A stretch of 64,000 nucleotides of DNA from Aliisedimentitalea scapharcae (GTDB lineage: Bacteria > Pseudomonadota > Alphaproteobacteria > Rhodobacterales > Rhodobacteraceae), in the NCBI RefSeq assembly GCF_045277565.1, contig NZ_CP123584.1, positions 4,092,001 to 4,156,000 of the forward strand, written 5' to 3'. Both the position numbers and the translations under genes were made by a program. The notes beneath the pieces are model-generated. The model was not told where the DNA came from, ran no database searches, and worked only from the letters and a program-made list of their open reading frames with translations. The stretch's first letter is position 1. Every line of letters starts with the position of its first letter. This document shows positions 32,880 to 40,070 of the stretch, in pieces.

Positions 32880-34177
32880 TCAACAATCGACCGTCGTGTC
32901 AGCCCAGGGCGTGGCACTTCGGTCTCCAATCGTTGATGCCATAGCTGTCCCAAGCTGCTCATTTCGCGTTTCAGAACCCCACCATTCTGTTTTAACCATT
33001 CGGGAATCGATCCAAAATCAACGATCTTGGCCTTGCCGCCAGAGATGGTCACGATCGGCCAATCTCCGATCAAAGCATTTGATATTCCAAACATATCTTC
33101 GCCCCACCACTGGGCAGGTCCGAACGCATGCGTGACATGTCCCAGCTGTTTCATAGCTGCCAGAACCGACATGGGGTGTACCGAACCGGCCTTTTCAACA
33201 GCGGCGTGCCAAATATCCAGGATCGCCGCATATTCCCAACTCACAGCGGACCAGCTGTCAGGGAAACGGCGATTGTACTCTTCGAAAAAGACGTGCGGTC
33301 GATTGAAAAAGAACGCTTTTTCACGCAACATCGGGTCGTCGAAATCCGGGAATTGAAACACGGCCCCTTCCATGAATTCCTGCGACGTCCGTTCGACCAG
33401 ACGATCATAATTGTCAAAAGTACAGGACAACAGCTGTCCTGCGAACCCTTTGGCATAGGCATATTCCGTCATGGCATGAACCATCGGCGCGAATGACGAA
33501 CACCAGCACAGAATGTCTGCACCAGAGGCCAGCATTGGATCAACGATAGGTGCCGGGTCTGTCGAATCCGGCGCGTATTGCACCTCTTTAACCAGCTCTA
33601 TCCCGGCAGCCTTGAACGCCGCACGATACGTGGCCAACGAGGGCATCCCCATCTCATCCGTCTGGCTGCAAATGGCCGCAGTTTTCAACTCGGGTCGGTT
33701 CTTGGCCAGCCATTCCACTCCGGTAACGTTGAAAATTGGGTGCAATTCCGACGGCGCGATCAGATAAGGCGTATCCGGTGACAAGTCAGATGGCAGCAAA
33801 GTCGAGGTCAGCACCTTTTGGCGTGTCAGGAAATCCCGCACTGGTGTGAATGTATCCCCGCCCAACATCATCAACAGCTTGATGTCGTATTTCTGAACCA
33901 ACTCAACGGCACCTTCCAACGCCCGTTCGGGCTCATACCCACAGTCATAGGCATGGATTTTGATCGGGTAACGGCGCCCACCGATCAGCAGACCACCGGC
34001 CTTGTTCAGCCAGTCTTCCCAGATGCGGCATCCGTTCAATCCGGGCAGGCCCCAGCTCTCGACCGGGCCGGTCAACGGGCCCAGAAACCCGATGTTGACT
34101 GATTCTGACATCCCCACCGAAAGGCGTGGCATTGTGGCCCGAGTGGCCAGAAGGTTTGCGAAACTTGATGAACTCAT
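32867..34177 (-). CDS. Binding-protein paralogue without signal peptide (possible cytoplasmic sensor)
   Basis: 436 residues, closely similar in plan to the Tat-type binding protein at 30363-31655. Shared segments are GFLGPLTGPVESWGLPGLNG, LLMMLGGDTFTPV, LLPSDLSPDTPYLIAPSELH, FNVTGVEWLAKNRPELKTAA and SAVSWEYAAILDIWHAAVEK. The first 30 residues (MSSSSFANLLATRATMPRLS...) lack a twin arginine, a hydrophobic core and a cleavage site, and no upstream in-frame start exists. It is therefore probably cytoplasmic, like AmiC-type sensors, or a binding protein that lost export. It is divergent from tmm and overlaps the end of gntR by 13 bp. Confidence 0.75.
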   Translation of the reverse strand: MSSSSFANLLATRATMPRLSVGMSESVNIGFLGPLTGPVESWGLPGLNGCRIWEDWLNKAGGLLIGGRRYPIKIHAYDCGYEPERALEGAVELVQKYDIKLLMMLGGDTFTPVRDFLTRQKVLTSTLLPSDLSPDTPYLIAPSELHPIFNVTGVEWLAKNRPELKTAAICSQTDEMGMPSLATYRAAFKAAGIELVKEVQYAPDSTDPAPIVDPMLASGADILCWCSSFAPMVHAMTEYAYAKGFAGQLLSCTFDNYDRLVERTSQEFMEGAVFQFPDFDDPMLREKAFFFNRPHVFFEEYNRRFPDSWSAVSWEYAAILDIWHAAVEKAGSVHPMSVLAAMKQLGHVTHAFGPAQWWGEDMFGISNALIGDWPIVTISGGKAKIVDFGSIPEWLKQNGGVLKREMSSLGQLWHQRLETEVPRPGLTRRSIVDQVS

Positions 34178-34222
34178 ACCCCGAAACTAGCAACAAAATC
34201 GGCGCTTGCCAGCTTATTTAGC

Positions 34223-34327
34223 AGAAATTCTTATTCCTATCGTGAAAATTGGTTGACTTACAGGTTCAAATTTGGACTGATTTGGATCAGACCAAAGGAA
34301 CCAAACTAAAATATTGGTCCATACCAA
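34223..34327 (+). promoter_or_regulatory. tmm promoter region, shared design with dmmD
   Basis: AGAAATTC (34223-34230), TTGACT (34253-34258) exactly 30 nt on, TTACAGGTTCAAA, GACCAAAGGAACCAAAC (34280-34295), and the palindrome TTGGTCCATACCAA (34314-34327) just before the ribosome site. The distance from TTGAC to the ATG is 88 nt, against 91 at dmmD. The gap also serves the divergent binding-protein paralogue. No strong -10. Confidence 0.65.
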
Positions 34328-34340
34328 TAGGGAGAAGACA

Positions 34341-35687
34341 ATGTCCAAACTACGTGTTGCCATCATCGGTGCTGGCCCATCTGGCCTGGCACAGCTGCGT
34401 GCGTTCCAATCTGCAGCCCAAAATGGCGAAGAGATTCCAGAGATTGTCTGCTTTGAAAAGCAAGATGATTGGGGCGGCCTGTGGAACTACACTTGGCGCA
34501 CCGGCCTGGATGAAAACGGTGAACCTGTCCACTGTTCGATGTATCGCTATCTGTGGTCCAACGGCCCCAAGGAAGGGTTGGAATTCGCCGATTATTCATT
34601 TGAAGAACATTTCGGCAAGCAGATCGCGTCCTACCCGCCTCGCGCCGTATTGATGGATTACATCGAAGGTCGTGTAAAAAAGGCCAATGTTCGCGATTGG
34701 ATCCGGTTCAACAGTGCCATTCGCTGGGTTGAATACAACGAAGACGCCAGCAATTTCACCATTACCGTGCATGACCACGCCACGGACAGCACGTACAAAG
34801 AAGACTTTGACCACGTGATCTGTGCCTCGGGCCACTTCTCGACCCCGAACGTACCCTTCTACGAAGGTTTCGACACCTTCAACGGCCGCGTCCTGCACGC
34901 CCACGATTTCCGCGATGCCCGCGAATTCGCCGGCAAGGACATCCTGGTCATGGGGTCGTCCTATTCGGCCGAAGACATCGGCTCGCAGTGCTGGAAATAC
35001 GGCGCCAAGTCGATCACCAGCTGCTATCGCTCGGCGCCCATGGGCTTTAAATGGCCGGACAACTGGGAAGAAAAGCCCGCCCTGGAAAAGGTCGACGGCA
35101 ACACCGCCTTCTTCAGCGACGGCACCCAAAAGGAAATCGACTCGATCATCCTGTGCACCGGCTACAAGCACTACTTCAACTTCCTGCCCGATGATCTGCG
35201 CCTGAAAACCGCCAACCGTCTGGCCAGCGCCGACCTCTACAAAGGCGTGGTCTATGCTCATAACCCCAAGATGTTCTATCTGGGCATGCAGGACCAGTGG
35301 TTCACCTTCAACATGTTCGACGCACAGGCCTGGTGGGTTCGTGACGCCATCATGGGCAAGCTGGACATCCCCGCCAGCAAGGACGCCCTGCTGGCAGACG
35401 TCAAAGAACGCGAAGAGCGCGAAGAAGCATCCGATGATGTGAAATACGCGATCAAATATCAGGCCGAATACGTCAAGGAACTGGTCGCGGAAACCGACTA
35501 TCCCAGCTTTGACATCGACGGCGCCTGCCAGGCGTTCTTTGAATGGAAGGGCCACAAGGCCGAAGACATCATGGCCTTCCGCAACAACAGCTACACATCG
35601 GTCATTACCGGCACCCTTGCCCCTGTGCACCATACACCATGGAAAGACGCGCTGGACGACTCGCTGGAATCCTATCTCCAGAATTGA
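34341..35687 (+). CDS. tmm: Trimethylamine monooxygenase (flavin-containing)
   Basis: 448 residues, a bacterial flavin-containing monooxygenase. FAD-binding VAIIGAGPSGLAQLRAF is at residues 5-21, the FMO fingerprint FNGRVLHAHDFRDAREF (FxGxxxHxxxF) near residue 180, and the NADPH-binding ILVMGSSYSAEDIGSQ near residue 203; DSIILCTGYKHYFNFLP follows. The Trp/Tyr-rich substrate region (CFEKQDDWGGLWNYTWRTGL, MYRYLWSNGPKEGLEFADY) matches Tmm proteins that oxidise trimethylamine to TMAO. The ATG at 34341 follows AATAGGGAGAAGACA. Its product is the substrate of Tdm, 24 kb away in the same island. Confidence 0.95.
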   Translation: MSKLRVAIIGAGPSGLAQLRAFQSAAQNGEEIPEIVCFEKQDDWGGLWNYTWRTGLDENGEPVHCSMYRYLWSNGPKEGLEFADYSFEEHFGKQIASYPPRAVLMDYIEGRVKKANVRDWIRFNSAIRWVEYNEDASNFTITVHDHATDSTYKEDFDHVICASGHFSTPNVPFYEGFDTFNGRVLHAHDFRDAREFAGKDILVMGSSYSAEDIGSQCWKYGAKSITSCYRSAPMGFKWPDNWEEKPALEKVDGNTAFFSDGTQKEIDSIILCTGYKHYFNFLPDDLRLKTANRLASADLYKGVVYAHNPKMFYLGMQDQWFTFNMFDAQAWWVRDAIMGKLDIPASKDALLADVKEREEREEASDDVKYAIKYQAEYVKELVAETDYPSFDIDGACQAFFEWKGHKAEDIMAFRNNSYTSVITGTLAPVHHTPWKDALDDSLESYLQN

Positions 35688-35692
35688 CCGAT

Positions 35693-35724
35693 GTGGTGCG
35701 CACTGTCCCTGCGGTGCGCACCAC
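35693..35724 (+). terminator. Terminator-like hairpin after tmm
   Basis: GTGGTGCGCAC (35693-35703) and GTGCGCACCAC (35714-35724) form a perfect 11-bp stem with a 10-nt loop, 5 bp past the tmm stop. CTTATGTTTCT follows, a modest U-rich tail. Confidence 0.75.
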
Positions 35725-35776
35725 CTTATGTTTCTAGCCGTTGTGCTACCGGGACAAGGCGCGATACACTGCGCGC

Positions 35777-36781
35777 ATGAAACAACATGACACCATGACA
35801 CTGGGCTTTCTCCTCTTTCCGGGCTTTCCCATGGCCTGCCTGACGTCGGCGATCGAACCGCTGCGGGCCGCGAATGAAATCGCGGGCAAGGATGTCTTTC
35901 GCTGGAAATTGGTGTCCGAAGATGGGCGCGGAGTGAACGCTTCGGCCAATGTTATCTTCCAACCGGACTGTTCCCTGGAAGAGGTCGAAGACCTGAATGT
36001 CCTGTTCTTGATGTCCAGCCCGCAGGGCAAATTCAGCGACCCCAAGGCGTCCAACGGCAAGCTGCGTCACTTGGCCCGCCATGGGGTGATCATGGGGTCT
36101 GCTTCGGGCGGGTTGTTTCCTTTGGCCCGCTCCGGGCTGATCGAAGGACACACCTGTTCCGTCCATTGGTGTTACAAGGCCGCGTTTCAGGCGGAATTCC
36201 CGTCACTGGAAACTGTGGACGACGTGATCGTTCTGGACCGGCGCCGGTTCACTGCTAGCGGCGCGGCTGCGATGTTCGATCTGTCGCTGAAGTTGATTGA
36301 ACAGACGATGGGCGACGCGGTGATGACCGAAGTCGCCTGTTGGTTTCAGCACCCGCTGGTTCGGGCCGAAGGGGTTCGCCAAAAGATCCCCGCGTTCAAG
36401 ACCGACAGCACCGCCGACAGCCTGCCGCCCCCGGTGGCCAAAGCAGTCGAAATCTTCGCCGACAATCTGGAGCATCCGGTGTCTATCCGCGATATCGCCA
36501 GTGAAATCGGGGTCTCTCCGCGCCAACTGGAACGCAGCTTCAAATCCGCCACCGGGCAAAGCCCGGCATTGTATTACCGGACCCTTCGCATGAACGCAGC
36601 GCGCCAATTGGTCATGTATTCCCGCGACTCGATCACGTCGATTGCGAATGCAGTGGGCTATGCCACGTCGTCGACACTGTCCCAGCATTACCGCGACAGT
36701 TTCGGCGTCACCCCGCAAGAGGAACGCCGGAACGTGAACCTGTTCCGGGTGCAGGACAACCGGCCGATCCCGTCAGTCTGA
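35777..36781 (+). CDS. GlxA-type AraC regulator with DJ-1/PfpI domain
   Basis: 334 residues. The N-terminal class I amidotransferase-like (DJ-1/PfpI) domain (about residues 7-175: LGFLLFPGFPMACLTSAIEP; GSASGGLFPLARSGLIEGH, where the usual Cys nucleophile position holds Ala/Ser) is followed by an AraC helix-turn-helix pair (about residues 230-325: SIRDIASEIGVSPRQLERSF; SITSIANAVGYATSSTLSQH). In other proteobacteria this group (GbdR, CdhR, SouR) senses glycine betaine, carnitine or sarcosine. The start ATG at 35777 lacks a clear ribosome site; 35795 is possible. It follows tmm after a terminator. Targets may include mgd, whose promoter has 21-bp-spaced repeats. Confidence 0.82.
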   Translation: MKQHDTMTLGFLLFPGFPMACLTSAIEPLRAANEIAGKDVFRWKLVSEDGRGVNASANVIFQPDCSLEEVEDLNVLFLMSSPQGKFSDPKASNGKLRHLARHGVIMGSASGGLFPLARSGLIEGHTCSVHWCYKAAFQAEFPSLETVDDVIVLDRRRFTASGAAAMFDLSLKLIEQTMGDAVMTEVACWFQHPLVRAEGVRQKIPAFKTDSTADSLPPPVAKAVEIFADNLEHPVSIRDIASEIGVSPRQLERSFKSATGQSPALYYRTLRMNAARQLVMYSRDSITSIANAVGYATSSTLSQHYRDSFGVTPQEERRNVNLFRVQDNRPIPSV

Positions 36782-36883
36782 GCTGACGCAAACCCGGCGG
36801 ATCCGCCGCATATCGGCTGGGAGGCTCTGGCTCCCAAAGATACATTCATCTCATTGATGTATTCGTTTAAAGTGGAGCCGAAT

Positions 36884-37417
36884 GTGCTGACCGCAATTGC
36901 TACCTATTTGATCCGCAGCAGCGAACGCCGGATCGGTGTTTCTCTAGACTACGTTCACCAGATTGCGCAAACTAAGTTCTCCCTGCTCATGCGCTATAAC
37001 CGCATTTTCGGATTTCTCGATCCGAACCGGAACGTGCCACCTGACGCCTATCACACAGCCCGACTTTGCGGGGCCCTAGCCGCAGATTGTGGGACATGTG
37101 TCGAGGCCGAGATCAATCTTGCGGTGGCAGCCGACGTGCCGCATTCAACAATCGACGCGGTGCTTGGTTCAGATGAGGCCGCTTTGTCCGACAACCTGTG
37201 CGCCGTTTTGCGTCTGGCCACCGCGATCACCGCCGAGCGTCAGGACGACCCGGACGCCCGCGCGGCGGTGGTCCGGGCATATGGCGAAGCTGGCCTGATC
37301 GAGCTGTCTTTTGCCATGAACGGAGCCGCGATGCTCCCTGGGATCAAACGCGCCATGGGCCATGCTACGCAGTGCGACCTGTCTCTTATGCGCAAACTCG
37401 CAAGGCCCAAAACATAG
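36884..37417 (+). CDS. AhpD-like / carboxymuconolactone-decarboxylase-fold protein
   Basis: 177 residues from the GTG at 36884 (GGAG six bases before); an ATG nine codons upstream (36857) has no site. The CxxC redox motif lies in ADCGTCVEAEINLAVAADVP (about residue 74), with helices before and after, as in the AhpD-like all-helical fold. A central LVAADVPHSTIDAVLG-like segment and a C-terminal GIKRAMGHATQCDLSLMRKL follow. The role could be peroxidase-like or structural; the sequence does not say. It is convergent with the desaturase-like gene, 9 bp apart. Confidence 0.65.
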   Translation: MLTAIATYLIRSSERRIGVSLDYVHQIAQTKFSLLMRYNRIFGFLDPNRNVPPDAYHTARLCGALAADCGTCVEAEINLAVAADVPHSTIDAVLGSDEAALSDNLCAVLRLATAITAERQDDPDARAAVVRAYGEAGLIELSFAMNGAAMLPGIKRAMGHATQCDLSLMRKLARPKT

Positions 37418-37426
37418 AACTGAGCA

Positions 37427-38407
37427 TCACCCGTTCCCAATCCTTTTGCGACGGATCTTGATCTTCTCGTCATCCTCGACAGTACCGTCATGGAAAGACC
37501 CGAACGCCTTGTCCCAGGGGGCTTCGAGAGACCCATAGTTACACTCGAAATACCGGTGGTGCATCTGATGGTGGAATGTCCCCAGCCGTAGTCGGTTCTG
37601 ATCCTTGATCAGCAGCCCTTCGAACCCGGTATGCGTGGTAGCCGCGGTCAGCGAATTGAACTGCAAATGGAACAGAATGTGCACCGGGCTGGACGGCACA
37701 ATGAAATGGATCAGGGACGAGCCCAGAAAAATCAGATGTTCGACCGGATGCATAGACATGCCCGACCAGGGGCCAACATTGATATTGCGGTGATGCAGGG
37801 CGTGCACGTGTTTGTACAGAAACGGCACATGCAACAGCCGGTGAATCCAGTAGAACCAAAAGCTCTCCCAGATCGGGATCAGCCAGAACAGCGCGATAAA
37901 CCAGATCGGGTTGTCAGCCCACAACAGAACCGGCGCATACCCATTCCCCATGGCCCAGAACAACAACACCTCATACGCAGTCCAGAAAAACACACCGCTC
38001 CCCAGCGTCCAGAACATATTGTCCCGGATCTGCCCGCCCAGCGTGAATTGGCGGCCATTCTTCATCAACGGGCGCGGGTCATATTTCAGCCGCTTGCCCT
38101 GTGCCGTGAATGTGTAAAAGAACAGATGCAACGCACCAGCGACGCTGGCCATCAGCACCATATTCCGCAGGTACATCGGCAGGATCCACTCCCACGACAG
38201 CGTCGCGGTTTGTTCCAGGGGCGGCTGGAACCAGGTCCAACAGACAAACGCAATCCCGACAATGATCAGCTTTTCCGAAATCAGAAACCAGCCGCCCAGC
38301 CACCATTTAATCGCCGCAATGGGGCGCGGTGGCCATTGCATCAAGGGCGAAGTCTGGATCGGCACATCGGGCAGATGGTTCCACCCTTTCAATTCTGCAT
38401 TGCTCAT
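37427..38407 (-). CDS. Sterol desaturase / fatty acid hydroxylase family membrane protein
   Basis: 326 residues with about four membrane segments. The di-iron histidine clusters of the family are HRLLH (about residue 200), HALHHRN (about residue 217) and HHQMHHRYFECNYG (about residue 283). Such enzymes hydroxylate or desaturate lipids using O2; the substrate is unknown. The ATG at 38407 follows AAAAGGACATCGCA. It is divergent from a LysR gene that starts 98 bp away and is probably its regulator. No link to methylated amines is visible in the protein itself. Confidence 0.85.
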   Translation of the reverse strand: MSNAELKGWNHLPDVPIQTSPLMQWPPRPIAAIKWWLGGWFLISEKLIIVGIAFVCWTWFQPPLEQTATLSWEWILPMYLRNMVLMASVAGALHLFFYTFTAQGKRLKYDPRPLMKNGRQFTLGGQIRDNMFWTLGSGVFFWTAYEVLLFWAMGNGYAPVLLWADNPIWFIALFWLIPIWESFWFYWIHRLLHVPFLYKHVHALHHRNINVGPWSGMSMHPVEHLIFLGSSLIHFIVPSSPVHILFHLQFNSLTAATTHTGFEGLLIKDQNRLRLGTFHHQMHHRYFECNYGSLEAPWDKAFGSFHDGTVEDDEKIKIRRKRIGNG

Positions 38408-38505
38408 TGCGATGTCCTTTTGGTGTTTCCCAAAAGGTGACCCAACAGATATCATTTGAAAAACGGAAAATGATGATGAACTTCATCTGATTTTCAGAGG
38501 TATAG

Positions 38506-39429
38506 ATGCAGATCACACTTAAGGCCATGCGCTATTTCGCGACTGCGCTGACACATGGCAATATTTCCCGCGCGGCTGAGACCCTGCATGTGGCCCCCTC
38601 GGCCGTGGCCGCAGCATTGGACCAGATCGAAGCACATTTTCAGCTGCAACTGGTGACCCGGCACCGGGCCCGTGGGATTGAGCCCACCCGCGCGGGCCGT
38701 GAAATGCTGCATAAATTCACCCATCTTCTGGAAGAATATGACGCTGTTCTGGCCGAAGGTCGGGATTTGAAACAGGGGCTCGGCGGGACTTTGCGGTTGG
38801 GGTATTATGCGCCTGTTGCGCCCGCGTTTCTGCCCAGCATTCTGTCGGGATTGGTACCACCCGCCGGCGACGTGTCGCTGATCCTGACAGAATGCGACAA
38901 TGACGCCGCCCAATCCGGCCTGATCGAAGGGCGGTTCGATGCGATCCTGTTTGTGCCGGACGGCACCCACCCGCACATAGAATTTGAACCGCTGCTACAC
39001 CCTCCGGCTTATGCGCTGCTGCCTGCAGGTCATCCCCTTTGTGCCAAACCCACAGTCAGCCTGTCCGACCTGGCCGGTCTGGCAATGGTGGCGTTGAATC
39101 GCCCGATGGTCACCGACTATTACCGCCACCTGTTTGCCACGTTGGGGTGCCAACCCAACACCGTCATTCAGGCCAACACAACAGAAATGGTGCGCTCGCT
39201 GGTTGGGGCCGGTATGGGATATGCGGTTCTACACATGCGTCCAGCCACTGATATCAGCTATGCTGGTGATCCGTTGGACGCACGCCCGATCAGCGACGCG
39301 GGCGCACCGTTGACCGTGGCCGTCGGGTACAACAAATCAAACCCACGCCGCGTGGTCAGCACCTTTGTCGAGCGATGCCAGACATGGGCCGCCTCAGGCG
39401 AAGCCGAGGCTTTTACCGTTCAACCATGA
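38506..39429 (+). CDS. LysR-family transcriptional regulator
   Basis: 307 residues. The N-terminal winged helix-turn-helix is ALTHGNISRAAETLHVAPSA, VAAALDQIEAHFQLQLVTRH (about residues 13-52). The periplasmic-binding-protein-like effector domain follows from about residue 90 (TLRLGYYAPVAPAFLPSILS, LVGAGMGYAVLHM). The ATG at 38506 follows AGAGGTATAG. It is divergent from the desaturase-family gene, the usual layout for a LysR protein and its target. The effector is unknown. Confidence 0.88.
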   Translation: MQITLKAMRYFATALTHGNISRAAETLHVAPSAVAAALDQIEAHFQLQLVTRHRARGIEPTRAGREMLHKFTHLLEEYDAVLAEGRDLKQGLGGTLRLGYYAPVAPAFLPSILSGLVPPAGDVSLILTECDNDAAQSGLIEGRFDAILFVPDGTHPHIEFEPLLHPPAYALLPAGHPLCAKPTVSLSDLAGLAMVALNRPMVTDYYRHLFATLGCQPNTVIQANTTEMVRSLVGAGMGYAVLHMRPATDISYAGDPLDARPISDAGAPLTVAVGYNKSNPRRVVSTFVERCQTWAASGEAEAFTVQP

Positions 39430-39443
39430 CTACAAACGAAAAA

Positions 39444-39467
39444 CCCCGCCAGCATAAACTGGCGGGG
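39444..39467 (-). terminator. Rho-independent terminator of the mgdABCD operon
   Basis: CCCCGCCAG and CTGGCGGGG form a perfect 9-bp stem with a 6-nt loop. TTTTTCGTTTG follows on the minus strand, 25 bp past the mgdD stop. On the plus strand no T-run follows, so it mainly serves mgdABCD. Confidence 0.9.
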
Positions 39468-39491
39468 CCCCAACGCGTTACGCGTAGACGA

Positions 39492-40070
39492 TCAAATCAC
39501 CGATTTCGCCATTGCCACTAGCGCGTGATGCAGCGATCCGGCAGATGATCGCGGCCCAATGACGGCAAATGTCTTGCCTGCGTCGAGACACAGAACAAAC
39601 ACTCCCAGATGCTCCATCGACGCGCGGGTCGCTGCGCCGGTTTCTGCGTCCCGCAGATTTGCGTTGCACAAACGTTCGAACACTTCGACCGCTCGGCTTC
39701 CATCCACGTCGAACCGGCACCAGCCATCGGTCTGTTCAACCACCGAAGCGGCATCGCCGGTTACACCTTTGATCATGCCAGCCAGATTTTCATGGCTGTC
39801 ATGGGGAGCATCGACCATCCACAGATCCGGCCCCATCCACCAGGCCATATAATCGCCTGCCATGCTCCAGCGTGCTGCCTCGGGCAACGCCATGCCCAAC
39901 AGCCCCTGCGCGGCAGAGGCTGCTGCAGCCTCCTGCCCCTGACGCCCGGCCAGTGAAGCCAGCGCCCGATCGACACGTTCGGTGATGATCAACCCGGGAA
40001 AGGCGTCAACCTTCGGCTCAGCGCCCCCCAGCGGCGTGATTGGTTTCAATGTATGCCCTGAATTACCCAC
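39492..40070 (-). CDS. mgdD: N-methylglutamate dehydrogenase subunit D (SoxG-like)
   Basis: 192 residues from the GTG at 40070 (AAGGGGAGCGTCTTC before it), overlapping the end of mgdC by 8 bp; an ATG at 40097 would overlap more. It resembles the gamma subunit of heterotetrameric sarcosine oxidase: ARWSMAGDYMAWWMGPDLWM (about residue 62), VTGDAASVVEQTDGWCRFDV, EVFERLCNANLRDAETGAAT. It is the small structural subunit of the MgdABCD enzyme. It is last in the operon and followed by a strong terminator. It would be annotated as soxG if this is a sarcosine oxidase. Confidence 0.8.
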   Translation of the reverse strand: MGNSGHTLKPITPLGGAEPKVDAFPGLIITERVDRALASLAGRQGQEAAAASAAQGLLGMALPEAARWSMAGDYMAWWMGPDLWMVDAPHDSHENLAGMIKGVTGDAASVVEQTDGWCRFDVDGSRAVEVFERLCNANLRDAETGAATRASMEHLGVFVLCLDAGKTFAVIGPRSSAGSLHHALVAMAKSVI

